Below, in pieces: positions 53,090 to 62,789 of a stretch of 64,000 bases of DNA. The stretch lies in NCBI GenBank assembly GCA_017618195.1, contig JAFZUW010000003.1, forward strand, positions 1 to 64,000, given 5' to 3'. Each line of letters starts with the position of its first letter. The stretch's first letter is position 1. A program made the position numbers and the translations under genes. This stretch comes from Lachnospiraceae bacterium (GTDB lineage: Bacteria > Bacillota > Clostridia > Lachnospirales > Lachnospiraceae). The notes under the pieces are model-generated. The model had not been told where the DNA came from and did not search any database. It saw only the letters and a list, made by a program, of their open reading frames with translations.

Positions 53090-55313
53090 AACGGCCTTTT
53101 CTGTGGGCCGCAGCCGGCATGTCGGCCGGTATCTGTCTCTTTTTATATGATGGGAATATCTTTCTTATCATCCCTGTTCTGGTCATTCTTAGTCTTATTC
53201 TGTTTCGTACTCGAAAATCATTACCTGTTTATCTCTTGATCGGTTTATTTCTCGGGCTTTTTACGTGTGTATGTTACAGGCTCAGCGGAGAGTCTCTTTT
53301 GGTTGCTGACGGTACGGATATTGCTTTATCCGGAATCGTAAAAGAAACAAACGAATACGGCTTTGTGATGCGTGTTGAGCGGTTTGACACCGGTGCCGGT
53401 GCTTATTCCGTGAATCCGTTTTATTCTTTATTTGTAACCGTTTCGACCGATAAGATTCCGCCTGAGTATTCTGAGATTATACTTGAAGGAACGGTTGAGT
53501 TATACTCGGGGCCAGACAATCCGGGGCAATTTGACGCATCTGTATATTATCCGTCCATCGGAAGTCTCTATAACATACGCGCCACCGATGTTACAATGAT
53601 CAAAGCGCCCGGATTACTGCGAAGATCCGTTCTTGATCTGAGAAATTCGGTTAAGGAACGCTTAACTTTGCTTTTTCCCGGCGATTCATCGGGCCTTCCC
53701 TCGGCACTTCTTCTCGGTGATAAGCGGCAAATGGGAGACGAACGCCGCGGCTTATACGAACGCTTCGGACTCGCGCACATATTGACGATCAGCGGGCTTC
53801 ATATCGGGCTTTTAGGCAACCTTTTACTTGCTTTCTTTATCTGCTTTCTGAATCGTAAGGCTTCAGACCGTATGGTTCTTGTTGTTCTTCTTTTCTACGG
53901 TCTGTTGTGCGGGTTTCGGATATCCTGTATCCGGGCGGTCTTCACATTTCTGATTTCCTCTTTCTCGAAAAACATCAAACGAAGCTTTGACCGCATCAGC
54001 GCCAATGCGTTTCTTCTGATGGTTATCTTATTCTAAAACCGTATGCTTTAACCGACCTTTCGCTTCAATTATCATTCGGCGCGGGATTTCTTCTCGCATT
54101 TGCCGAAATGAGAAATGATACGGAGCGGAAGAGACCCGCGAAACCGTTACGGATTCTTCGAACCTCGACAGTTTTGCAATTAGGGCTTCTGCCGATTCAG
54201 ATACAGTCGTTTTACACCTTTGCACCTTTCGGAATCCTGTTTAATTTGGTCCTTTTATGCGTCATCGAATTCATATTCTTATGCTGTTTCTGCGCCGTGT
54301 TATTCTCGTTTCTGTTTCTCCCCGCAGGTTATTTTTTTGCGGGACCGGTATATTATATGGTCAATGCTTTCGAGACGATTCTGAAAACATTCGGAAGGAT
54401 CCGGCTGACTTCCGTTCCTCTCGGACATCAAAGCTTTGCGAGGATTGTCCTTTTCTGGGCAATATTTTCTTTAATCCTGTGGCTTGACCGCCGTACGGTA
54501 CGGAAAATGTGGCTTTTACTGCTTCCTTTGTGGCTTTTGTTCCTGCCGAACCATAACGGCTTCATCAGAACCGCCAATCTGAGCGTCGGGCAGGGCGACT
54601 GCTCCGTTATTATGTGCGGTCGCAATGTGATTGTCATTGATTGCGGAAGTCTGAGTAAATCAGAAGTCGGAGAGAAGATTGTCAAGCCGTTTTTACAGTA
54701 TTACGGATATAACGAGGCGGATTATCTGTTTCTTTCCCATACCGATGAGGATCACATTAACGGAATACGGAACTGTCCGGACGTATTCGGCAATCTGAAA
54801 GGGGTGTTTGTTGATCGTAACTATATGGATGCGTCTGTGCTGCTAAAACCTGCAGTCAGTACTGATATCACTTATACTGATCCGGGTGATTCGGTCCGGA
54901 TAGGAAAGGTCACAATACGTTTTTTGAAGTCGGAAAGTTTGGGAAATAATGACTCTAATGACCTTTGCCAGATGCTTGATGTAACGGCGGAAGAGTTTCA
55001 TCTTCTCTATTTCGGAGATGTTTCGGCAGAAGTGCTTCATAATCTGAAGGATGTTCCGAAGAATCCTTATCTCGTTAAGGTTCCGCATCACGGCAGCGTT
55101 TATTCCCTGGATGAAGGCTTTTATAAAGCACTGAAAGCGGGTGTTTCGGTAATTTCGGTCGGCCGGAACAATTACGGACATCCCTCCGCGGAAGTCGTAT
55201 CCGCGTTAAACCGATACTGTAAGAAAAACTATATCACGAAAGATCAAGGTGCCGTTATTACGGTGATTAAAGGCGGAAAAGCGAGTACGTTTTCCTTTCG
55301 TGAATCGAAGTAA
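53086..55313 (+). pseudogene. comEC: ComEC DNA channel gene, frameshifted near 54033
   Basis: The first part (53086-54036) has membrane segments and the ComEC core HILTISGLHIGLLGN, and ends at a TAA (54034-54036) in mid-domain (NAFLLMVILF). Shifting by one base gives LKPYALTDLSLQLSFGAG and continues to 55313, matching the expected next ComEC motif. The C-terminal part ends in a metallo-beta-lactamase-like domain (NLSVGQGDCSVI, LSHTDEDHINGI, VPHHGS). The second ORF's ATG at 54108 has no ribosome site, so this is one broken gene. No convincing slippery heptamer is seen. Start ATG 53086 overlaps comEA. Confidence 0.85.
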
Positions 55314-55328
55314 GAATGCCTTGTTTTA

Positions 55329-55357
55329 TTGACAAAAACAGTTCCTTTTACTATACT
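55329..55357 (+). promoter_or_regulatory. pssA promoter
   Basis: TTGACA (55329-55334), 17 bp, TATACT (55352-55357). Transcription should start near 55364, leaving a leader of about 105 bases. Confidence 0.85.
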
Positions 55358-55377
55358 GTAATAGATGAGGGATGAGG

Positions 55378-55440
55378 CATAGCATTGCTATGTTCAATTG
55401 TCCGGCATGTGCCGGATATGTCCGGCCGCGCAAACCGGAC
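55378..55440 (+). promoter_or_regulatory. Structured pssA leader (three stem-loops)
   Basis: Three hairpins follow each other: CATAGC-ATT-GCTATG (55378-55392), TCCGGC-ATGT-GCCGGA (55401-55416) and GTCCGG with CCGGAC (55420-55440). The CCGG-type arms of the second and third can also pair with each other, so alternative folds are possible. No known riboswitch is recognised. Confidence 0.5.
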
Positions 55441-55458
55441 GAGGAATTCGGATTATAG
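55390..55458 (+). CDS. Possible 22-residue leader peptide before pssA
   Basis: ATG 55390 reads MFNCPACAGYVRPRKPDEEF then GL and TAG, ending 11 bases before the pssA start. CPAC recalls half of a zinc ribbon. GAGG lies about 12 bases upstream, a weak site. It may be chance or a regulatory upstream ORF. Confidence 0.25.
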   Translation: MFNCPACAGYVRPRKPDEEFGL

Positions 55459-55469
55459 GAGATTTGGTT

Positions 55470-56105
55470 ATGGAGAAGAAGCGTTTTGTAGGCTTTTACA
55501 ATCCATCTGTCGTATTGACATATCTTGGACTTGCAAGTGCATTTATCGCAATGTATTACAGCTCGGAAGGAAATTATAAGGCCGGTATTTTCTTTGTCCT
55601 GCTTTCCGGCTGCTGCGACATGCTCGACGGTACTATCGCGAGAATGTTCCAGCGTTCCGATCATGCGAAGAAGTTCGGCATTCAGATCGACAGCCTTTGC
55701 GACATCTGCTGCTTCGGTTTTTCGCCTGCATTTTTCGGCATCATGTTGTTTGAAAACGCCGAGAACCGCTGGATCGGTTTCTTATGCGGTTTCTGTCTTG
55801 TTTTGTGCGGTTTGATCCGTCTTGCTTATTTCAACGTAATGGAAGAGGAGCGTCAGGCAACAACGAGCGAGAGAAGGAAGTCCTTCCAGGGCATGCCGAT
55901 TTCCGGATCGGCCATAATGGTGCCGGTTGCTTTCATTATCGGTACATTTGTCCCCGATTACCGTCCGCTTGTTTATTGCGGTTTCGAACTTCTTGCGGCA
56001 TTCCTGTTCATCTTTAACCTGCCGTGGCCGAAGCCTCACGGAAAGCAGCTCATTGTCATGGCTGCAATCGGGTTGGCTCTTTTTATCGGTGTTATGCTCG
56101 TATAA
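55470..56105 (+). CDS. pssA: CDP-alcohol phosphatidyltransferase, probably CDP-diacylglycerol-serine O-phosphatidyltransferase
   Basis: This 211-residue membrane enzyme has about six membrane segments and the CDP-alcohol phosphotransferase motif: DMLDGTIAR, eight residues, then GIQIDSLCD (D-G-x2-A-R-x8-G-x3-D-x3-D). It probably makes phosphatidylserine from CDP-diacylglycerol. ATG 55470 follows ATAGGAG; an in-frame upstream start would run through the leader hairpins. A structured leader precedes it. Confidence 0.87.
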   Translation: MEKKRFVGFYNPSVVLTYLGLASAFIAMYYSSEGNYKAGIFFVLLSGCCDMLDGTIARMFQRSDHAKKFGIQIDSLCDICCFGFSPAFFGIMLFENAENRWIGFLCGFCLVLCGLIRLAYFNVMEEERQATTSERRKSFQGMPISGSAIMVPVAFIIGTFVPDYRPLVYCGFELLAAFLFIFNLPWPKPHGKQLIVMAAIGLALFIGVMLV

Positions 56106-56152
56106 ACGCCGCATATATTTATAATCCGGTCCCGGCCGGAGGGAGGGTACAT

Positions 56153-57136
56153 TTGAAGACTATCCGCGAACATATCAAAAACGGTTCATTTGCCCCCTGT
56201 TATCTCCTGTACGGCAAGGAAAAATATCTGATTCAGCTTACGGAAGGTAAGCTTGTCGACGCCCTTACGGAAGAGGGCGACTCCATGAACTTCAATCAAT
56301 ACCGGAATTCGGGGATCGATGTTACGGAAGTAAGGTCGGTAGCTGATACTGTGCCTTTTTTTGCTGAAAAAAGGCTGATTCTCGTGAAAGACAGCGGCTG
56401 GTTTAAAGGAAAATGCGAACTGGCTTCCTATATTCCCGAGATGCCGGAAACAACCGTCATTCTTTTCGTTGAATCGGATGTTGATAAGTCTTCCGAGCTT
56501 TACGCAGCGGTAAAGGAACACGGCTACGTTTGCGAGATCAATGGTATGTCCGAAGAGGACCTCCGTCTTTTTATCGGTTCCTTCTTCAAAAAGCAGGGGC
56601 TGGGCATTACCGCAAGCGACGCGGATTTCTTGACGGAACGTGTCGGAACCGATATGAACCGTCTTACGACCGAGATGGAGAAACTGTCCGCATATTGCGA
56701 AGGTACCGGAGTCGTCAGAAGAGAGGATATCCTTCGGATTGCTTCTCCGATTCCCGAAGGACAGATCTTTGCGATGATGGATGCCATCGTTAACGATGAC
56801 CGTTCGAAGGCAATCGCGCTTTATACCGAGCTGCTTGCCGCTCAGGAAAAGCCGCTCCGGATCTTATATATGCTCACCAACAATTTCTATTCGTTCTATA
56901 AGGTTCTGTGTCTTGCGGACATCGGTATTTCCGCCGATGAGATCGCTTCCAGGCTCGGGATGCGTCCTTTTGCCGTAAAGAAATTCATGCGTCGCAAGAA
57001 GAGCTGGTCGTTCTCCAAAGTACTGCAGGCAGTCGAGGACGGAAATGACATGGAAAGAAGAGTCAAATCCGGCGATCTCGAAGAGCATATGGCAGTAGAA
57101 TCGTTCCTGTTCCGGTATACGACCGAAGTGGGATAG
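56153..57136 (+). CDS. holA: DNA polymerase III delta subunit
   Basis: This 327-residue clamp-loader subunit opens the beta clamp. It begins KTIREHIKNGSFAPCYLLYG and has the delta domain layout (NFNQYRNSGIDV, PFFAEKRLILVKDSG, LTEEMEKLSAYC-like region and KKFMRRKKSWSF). TTG 56153 is the start, with GGAGGGAGGG six bases upstream; the frame is open further but without a ribosome site. Length normal. Confidence 0.9.
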   Translation: MKTIREHIKNGSFAPCYLLYGKEKYLIQLTEGKLVDALTEEGDSMNFNQYRNSGIDVTEVRSVADTVPFFAEKRLILVKDSGWFKGKCELASYIPEMPETTVILFVESDVDKSSELYAAVKEHGYVCEINGMSEEDLRLFIGSFFKKQGLGITASDADFLTERVGTDMNRLTTEMEKLSAYCEGTGVVRREDILRIASPIPEGQIFAMMDAIVNDDRSKAIALYTELLAAQEKPLRILYMLTNNFYSFYKVLCLADIGISADEIASRLGMRPFAVKKFMRRKKSWSFSKVLQAVEDGNDMERRVKSGDLEEHMAVESFLFRYTTEVG

Positions 57137-57208
57137 AGGGTCTTTTTTTCATGCCATTCTTTCGGCAATTAACCCGTTCCCGCATTCTATTTTTGTAGAA
57201 TTTATGTG

Positions 57209-57237
57209 TTGACAATTCCGTGCTTTTCATATAAGAT
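57209..57237 (+). promoter_or_regulatory. rny promoter
   Basis: TTGACA (57209-57214), 17 bp, TAAGAT (57232-57237), 51 bp before the rny ATG. Confidence 0.75.
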
Positions 57238-57287
57238 ATATGTGTTGAATTTTGCAATTTGAAAATTTAATATATCGGAGGTGCTCT

Positions 57288-58874
57288 ATGGGCGAGATTG
57301 CTCTTGAAATCGCAATCCTTGTCGCTGTAGTTGTTGCCTTGGTGGTTGGACTTATCGTGTTCCTCATCACGAAGAATGCGACGAGAAAAAGCTGTGAAAA
57401 ACATTATGAAGAAACCGTCGGAACTGCAGAGCAGCAGGCGAAGGATATTCTTGATAAGGCACAGAAGGAAGCAGTGAAAACTGCGGAATCCACGAAGAAA
57501 GAAGCTCTTCTTCAGGCGAAGGAAGAGAATCTTAAGGCGAAGAACGAACTCGACAGAGAGATCAAGGAACGCAGAGCTGAAGTACAGTCTTATGAAAGAC
57601 GTGTAACTCAGAAAGAAGAGAATCTGGACCGGAAGATTGAAGTTCTTGAGAAGAAAGAAGCACGGATGAATCAAAAGGAATCGGAACTGGATGCCAAAAT
57701 CACAGAGGCAGAAACGATCCGTGACCGTCAGATTCAGGAGCTCGAAAGAATCTCGGGACTTACCTCTGATAAAGCTAAAGAATATCTGCTTGAAACTGTT
57801 AAAAATGATGTGAAGCATGATACCGCTGTCATGATCAAAGAGATGGAAGCCGAAGCCAAGCTTACTGCCGATAAGAAGGCAAAAGAGCTGATTGTAGGCG
57901 CCATTCAAAAGTGCGCGGCGGATCACGTGTCGGAAGCGGCCATTTCGGTTGTACAGCTTCCGAATGATGAAATGAAAGGTCGTATCATCGGTCGGGAAGG
58001 TCGGAACATCCGTACCATTGAGACCCTTACCGGGATTGAATTGATCATAGATGATACGCCGGAGGCGGTTATCCTTTCCGGATTTGACCCGATTCGTCGT
58101 GAAATCGCGCGAATCGCCCTCGAGAAGCTCATTGTGGACGGACGTATTCATCCTGCCCGCATTGAGGAAATGGTGGATAAGGCACAAAGAGAAGTGGAGA
58201 ACATCATTCGGGAGGAAGGCGAAGCCGCAGTTTTGAAGACCGGCGTTCACGGCTTACATCCCGAGATCGTTCGTTTGCTCGGCCGTATGAAGTATCGTAC
58301 CAGCTACGGTCAGAATGCATTGAAGCATTCGATTGAAGTTTCCATTCTTTCCGGACTTCTTGCCGGTGAAATGGGCGCAGACGTTCGTCTTGCAAAGCGT
58401 GCGGGACTTCTTCACGATATCGGTAAGGCCGTTGACCACGAGATGGAAGGAACCCACGTACAGATCGGCGTGGATATTTGTAAGAAGTACAAAGAATCCC
58501 CGATCATCATCAATGCAGTTGCCGCACATCATGGTGACGAAGAGTTCAAGTCTCTGATTGCCTGCATCGTTCAGGCTGCCGATACGATCAGTGCAGCACG
58601 TCCGGGTGCAAGAAGAGAGACGCTTGATACATACACCAACAGATTAAAACAGTTAGAAGATATTGCAAACAGCTTTAAAGGAGTCGATAAATCTTTCGCA
58701 ATTCAGGCAGGCCGTGAGGTCCGCGTCATGGTTGTTCCCGAGCAGGTCAGCGATGACGATATGGTTCTTATGGCAAGAGATCTTTCCAAGAAGATCGAAG
58801 CGGAGCTTGAATATCCCGGTCAGATCAAGGTTAACATCATCCGGGAGTCCAGAGTTACGGATTACGCAAAATAA
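57288..58874 (+). CDS. rny: Ribonuclease Y
   Basis: This 528-residue endoribonuclease starts mRNA decay at the membrane. It has an N-terminal membrane anchor ([20 protein letters not shown]), a long coiled coil to about residue 200, a KH domain ([20 protein letters not shown]) and an HD domain ([23 protein letters not shown]). Length and order are as in the family. ATG 57288 follows CGGAGG. Terminator downstream. Confidence 0.97.
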   Translation: MGEIALEIAILVAVVVALVVGLIVFLITKNATRKSCEKHYEETVGTAEQQAKDILDKAQKEAVKTAESTKKEALLQAKEENLKAKNELDREIKERRAEVQSYERRVTQKEENLDRKIEVLEKKEARMNQKESELDAKITEAETIRDRQIQELERISGLTSDKAKEYLLETVKNDVKHDTAVMIKEMEAEAKLTADKKAKELIVGAIQKCAADHVSEAAISVVQLPNDEMKGRIIGREGRNIRTIETLTGIELIIDDTPEAVILSGFDPIRREIARIALEKLIVDGRIHPARIEEMVDKAQREVENIIREEGEAAVLKTGVHGLHPEIVRLLGRMKYRTSYGQNALKHSIEVSILSGLLAGEMGADVRLAKRAGLLHDIGKAVDHEMEGTHVQIGVDICKKYKESPIIINAVAAHHGDEEFKSLIACIVQAADTISAARPGARRETLDTYTNRLKQLEDIANSFKGVDKSFAIQAGREVRVMVVPEQVSDDDMVLMARDLSKKIEAELEYPGQIKVNIIRESRVTDYAK

Positions 58875-58886
58875 GAGAAGAAACAA

Positions 58887-58916
58887 AAACGGGTCGAAAG
58901 TTCGGCCCGTTTTTTC
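58887..58916 (+). terminator. rny terminator
   Basis: A stem of AAACGGG-CGAA type (58887-58898 with 58901-58912, one G-U) is followed by six T. Confidence 0.88.
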
Positions 58917-59045
58917 TTTGCATTTTCCGGCAAATGAGACTCCGGCCGGCAGCTCGGCGGAGTGTTATTCGGAGGTTCCGCCGTATGCTATGCAACATGC
59001 CATAAGCGGAGACGGATACGGACGAAAAATGTTGCATTTTACCGC

Positions 59046-59074
59046 TTGTATTTTATGTGTTGTTAATATATAAT
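59046..59074 (+). promoter_or_regulatory. Promoter of the aminotransferase gene
   Basis: TTGTAT (59046-59051), 17 bp, TATAAT (59069-59074), 57 bp before the ATG. Confidence 0.78.
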
Positions 59075-59130
59075 AATGAATTGATTGTAGACATGTATAC
59101 AATCCCGAGAAATATGCAGGAGAATGAGTT

Positions 59131-60330
59131 ATGTCTTTAGAATTGTCGAAAAAAGGACTTTCCGTAAAACCTTCTTCAACACTTGCCATTACCGCTAAGG
59201 CGAAAGAACTGAGAGCGTCGGGCGTGGACGTTGTCGGATTCGGTGCGGGCGAGCCGGACTTTGCAACCCCGGATAATATCTGCCGCGCAGCTATCGAAGC
59301 AATTGAATCCGGATTCACGAAATACACCGCTGCACCCGGAACTCCCGAGCTTCGTAAAGCCGTAAGCGATAAGTTTAAGAGGGTCAACAACCTTCCTTAC
59401 GAACCCGAGCAGGTTGTTATCAGCAACGGAGGAAAGCATGCTCTTACCAATATCTTCGAGGCAATTATCAACCCCGGTGATGAAGTGATCATTCCTGCGC
59501 CTTTCTGGCTCAGCTATCCCGAGATTGTCAAGCTTGCGGGCGGCGTTCCGGTATTCGTAAACTGCTCCGTAGAGGACGAGTATAAGATTACTCCCGAGAA
59601 ACTTGCCGCAGCTTGTAACGATAAAACGAAAGCACTGGTTCTCAATTCCCCGAGCAACCCGACCGGTATGGTATATACGAAGGCGGAGCTTGAGGCTTTG
59701 GCAAAGGTAATCGTTGAGAAAGACATTTACGTGATCTCCGATGAGATTTATGAGTATCTCTTTTACGATAACACCGAGATTGTCAGCATCGGTTCGCTCG
59801 GAGAGAATATCTTCAATCATACGATCACCTGTAACGGTATGGCGAAGAGCTATGCAATGACCGGTTGGAGAATCGGTTACACCGGAGCTCCTCTTGCGGT
59901 TGCAAAGGTTATGTCGAGTATCCAGAGCCATCAGACGAGTAATCCGAACTCCATTGCGCAGAAAGCTTCTTTGGAAGCTCTGAACGGTCCTCAGGATTCC
60001 GTTCCCGCCATGCGCGAGCAGTTCGACCGCAGACGTAATTACATGTGCGACCGTCTGAACGCAATGCCGCATATCAGCACGATCCGCCCGAAGGGTGCTT
60101 TCTATACGTTTGTTGACATTTCCGAAGCACTCAACATGTCTTATAAAGGCAAGAAGGTTGAGACCTGTGCGGAATTCGCAAGAATTCTGATTGACGACTT
60201 TAATACAGCGGTTATTCCGTGTGCGGATTTCGGTGCACCGGATCATATCCGTCTTTCTTATGCGATCGGTCTTGAGCAGATCAAGAAGGGACTTGACCGC
60301 ATTGAGTCTTTCCTGAAGGTTTTGGAATAA
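59131..60330 (+). CDS. Class I aspartate-type aminotransferase
   Basis: This 399-residue PLP enzyme begins LSKKGLSVKPSSTLAITAKA and has GAGEPDFATPDNI, LNSPSNPTGMVY, SDEIYEYLFYD and the PLP Lys in NGMAKSYAMTGWRIGY. This fits the Ib aspartate aminotransferases common in Gram-positives, which move amino groups between aspartate and 2-oxoglutarate. Other substrates cannot be ruled out. GCAGGAGAATG at the start. Confidence 0.9.
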   Translation: MSLELSKKGLSVKPSSTLAITAKAKELRASGVDVVGFGAGEPDFATPDNICRAAIEAIESGFTKYTAAPGTPELRKAVSDKFKRVNNLPYEPEQVVISNGGKHALTNIFEAIINPGDEVIIPAPFWLSYPEIVKLAGGVPVFVNCSVEDEYKITPEKLAAACNDKTKALVLNSPSNPTGMVYTKAELEALAKVIVEKDIYVISDEIYEYLFYDNTEIVSIGSLGENIFNHTITCNGMAKSYAMTGWRIGYTGAPLAVAKVMSSIQSHQTSNPNSIAQKASLEALNGPQDSVPAMREQFDRRRNYMCDRLNAMPHISTIRPKGAFYTFVDISEALNMSYKGKKVETCAEFARILIDDFNTAVIPCADFGAPDHIRLSYAIGLEQIKKGLDRIESFLKVLE

Positions 60331-60425
60331 CGCGGTAACGTTAATTACCTCATTTGAGGAACATGCGCCGACGCAGTTTGTTTCAACAGATATATTTCAC
60401 ATGTAAAAAGAGAAGGGGGTACATT

Positions 60426-61232
60426 ATGAGAACTATCGGATTTTTCGGAGCCGGCAATATGGGCCTTCCGTTCATCAAGGCAGCTGTAAAGCTTCTCGGT
60501 GCGGAGGAAACCGGTTTTTTTGAAAAGAGCAATGAGCGTGCGGAATATGTAAGCAGCCTTACGGCATCCAAACGCTATGAGAGTGAAGCGGATCTTGTTA
60601 AGGACTGCCGCTATGTTTTGTTTGCGGTAAAGCCTCAGGTTGCACCGGTCGTATTTGACGCAATTCAGCCTTATATTACGGATGACAACCGTTTTATCAC
60701 GATCATGGCAGGTATTTCGACCGACACGATCCGTGAAGCGCTTCATACCAATGTGCCGATCATCCGCCTGATGCCCAATACACCCGCGATGGTTTCCGAA
60801 GGTATGACCTGCCGCAGTCTTTCCGGTTGCGATGAAGATTCCGCCGAAGCCAAATTCGTCGAAACCCTCGTATGTTCCTTCGGCCGTATGGTTACGCTTC
60901 CCGAGAAACTGATGAGTGCAGCCGTTTGCGCGAACGGAAGCTCGCCCGCATATGTATATATGTTTATTGAGGCGCTTGCCGATTCCGTAGTAAAATACGG
61001 AATCCAGCGTGATACCGCCTATGTGCTTGCCGCTCAGACCGTACTCGGTGCTGCCAAGATGGTACTTGAGACCGGCGAACATCCCGGAAAGCTTAAGGAT
61101 AACGTATGCAGCCCCGGAGGCACCACGATCGCAGCCGTATCGGCACTTGAAGAAGCCGGATTCCGCAATGCGGTTATGAAGGCAACCGATGCCTGCTATA
61201 AGAAGAGCCAGGAGCTCGGCGGCAACAAATAA
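60426..61232 (+). CDS. proC: Pyrroline-5-carboxylate reductase
   Basis: This 268-residue enzyme makes proline from P5C with NAD(P)H. It begins TIGFFGAGNMGLPFIKAAV (Rossmann loop) and has AVKPQVAPVVF, RLMPNTPAMVSEGMT and the family signature KDNVCSPGGTTIAAVSALEE. ATG 60426 follows AGAAGGGGG; a longer frame from 60354 has no such site. Confidence 0.96.
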   Translation: MRTIGFFGAGNMGLPFIKAAVKLLGAEETGFFEKSNERAEYVSSLTASKRYESEADLVKDCRYVLFAVKPQVAPVVFDAIQPYITDDNRFITIMAGISTDTIREALHTNVPIIRLMPNTPAMVSEGMTCRSLSGCDEDSAEAKFVETLVCSFGRMVTLPEKLMSAAVCANGSSPAYVYMFIEALADSVVKYGIQRDTAYVLAAQTVLGAAKMVLETGEHPGKLKDNVCSPGGTTIAAVSALEEAGFRNAVMKATDACYKKSQELGGNK

Positions 61233-61267
61233 CTTGCATAACCATTTATATTCGATTATACTTTTTA

Positions 61268-61301
61268 CAGGCCTTCCCAATGAGGGAAGGTCTGTTTTTT
61301 C
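61268..61301 (+). terminator. proC terminator
   Basis: An 11-bp stem (61268-61278 with 61284-61294, one G-U) is followed by seven T or so. Confidence 0.92.
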
Positions 61302-61343
61302 TTTTCGGATCATTTGGGATTTACGCTTTATGGAGGTTCCGTT

Positions 61344-62669
61344 ATGAATATGTATGACATCATTACAAAGAAAAAGCACGGACAGGAGCTTACGGACGAA
61401 GAGATCGCATTTTTCGTCGACGGCTTTACAAACGGAAGCATTCCGGATTACCAGATTTCCGCTTTATTGATGGCAATCTGCCTGAAGGGGATGAATATCC
61501 GCGAAACTTCTGTGCTTACGTTCTGTATGCGAGACAGCGGAGAAACAATGGATCTTTCCTCGATTCCCGGGTTGAAAGCCGATAAACACAGTACCGGCGG
61601 CGTAGGAGACAAGGTTTCCCTGATCGTCGGCCCTCTGGTTGCTTCTCTCGGCGTTCCGGTTGCGAAGATGTCCGGACGCGGACTCGGTCATACCGGAGGA
61701 ACCATTGATAAACTCGAAAGCATTCCCGGATTCCGTACCGACATTTCCACCGAACGTTTCCTCGAAAATGTGAAACGTATGGGGCTTGCAATCGTCGGCC
61801 AGACCGCTGATCTCGCGCCTGCTGACAAGAAACTGTATGCCTTGAGGGACGTTACGGCAACCGTTGACAACATTTCCCTGATCGCATCAAGCATAATGAG
61901 TAAGAAGCTTGCGTCGGGTTCGGACGTGATTGTTCTGGACGTTACGGTCGGAAGCGGTGCGTTTATGAAGACGCTCGAGGACGCAAAGAAGCTTGCCGAA
62001 GTTATGGTTCAGATCGGTGCCGGAGCCGGTAAGAAGGTTTATGCGGTTATTTCGGACATGAACCAGGTGCTCGGTCACAGCGTCGGCAATTCGCTTGAAG
62101 TAATCGAAGCCGTGGAAACGCTTAACGGCAAAGCGGAAGCTGACCTTTCGGAAGCATGTCTCGTAATCGCGGGCCTGATGCTTGTCGGATGCGGCAAAGC
62201 GGTCGACCTTAACGCCGCGAAGAAACTCCTTTCGGGAAAGATCAAGGACGGAGGCGCATTTGCCAAATTCAGGGAATTCGTTGAAGCCCAGGGCGGAGAT
62301 GTAAGCTATATCGATGATACAAGCCGTTTTGAGAAGGCACGCTTCACGAGAACCGTTAAAGCGGAAGAGGACTGCACGATCAAGACAATCGATGCGGAAC
62401 GGATCGGTAGAGTATCCGTAATACTCGGAGCGGGACGCGAGACGAAAGAAGCTCCGATTGATATGAGCGCCGGCATTCATAATTACTGTAAGGTCGGCGA
62501 TTCCTTCCGAAAAGGTGATGTTCTTGCCGTATTATACACGAATAAGGAATCGGTTCTTGATGATGCGGAACGTCTGTATCGTCAGGCTTATACCGTTTCC
62601 GACATGCCGGTATCCAAGCTGACCACAATATATGGTTTCGTGGATACGGACGGATTCCACACGATATAG
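61344..62669 (+). CDS. pdp: Pyrimidine-nucleoside phosphorylase
   Basis: This 441-residue enzyme splits uridine and thymidine with phosphate in nucleoside salvage. It has DKHSTGGVGDKVSL, KMSGRGLGHTGGTIDKLESI, and IASSIMSKKLASGSD, the hallmarks of the family. It could be called DeoA, but the Firmicutes form is usually Pdp. ATG 61344 follows TGGAGG. Full length. Confidence 0.93.
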   Translation: MNMYDIITKKKHGQELTDEEIAFFVDGFTNGSIPDYQISALLMAICLKGMNIRETSVLTFCMRDSGETMDLSSIPGLKADKHSTGGVGDKVSLIVGPLVASLGVPVAKMSGRGLGHTGGTIDKLESIPGFRTDISTERFLENVKRMGLAIVGQTADLAPADKKLYALRDVTATVDNISLIASSIMSKKLASGSDVIVLDVTVGSGAFMKTLEDAKKLAEVMVQIGAGAGKKVYAVISDMNQVLGHSVGNSLEVIEAVETLNGKAEADLSEACLVIAGLMLVGCGKAVDLNAAKKLLSGKIKDGGAFAKFREFVEAQGGDVSYIDDTSRFEKARFTRTVKAEEDCTIKTIDAERIGRVSVILGAGRETKEAPIDMSAGIHNYCKVGDSFRKGDVLAVLYTNKESVLDDAERLYRQAYTVSDMPVSKLTTIYGFVDTDGFHTI

Positions 62670-62734
62670 TACCGTATATTGCATCTAAAACCACAAGAAT
62701 TAGTGCACGAACAACTGAATAACCATAGATTTTG

Positions 62735-62763
62735 TTGACAACCGCTGTCTTTTCAGCTATAAT
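62735..62763 (+). promoter_or_regulatory. Promoter of the metallophosphoesterase gene
   Basis: TTGACA (62735-62740), 17 bp, TATAAT (62758-62763): a perfect consensus, 27 bp before the TTG start. Confidence 0.9.
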
Positions 62764-62789
62764 GTATCTGTTAGAGGAGGTACTGTATC

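Noticed and set aside
54025-54036. Programmed -1 frameshift in comEC
   Set aside because: No X-XXY-YYZ heptamer precedes the stop in frame and no clear stimulatory hairpin follows.
59176-60246. 356-residue open frame antisense to the aminotransferase
   Set aside because: The plus-strand aminotransferase motifs are clear; this is a shadow frame.
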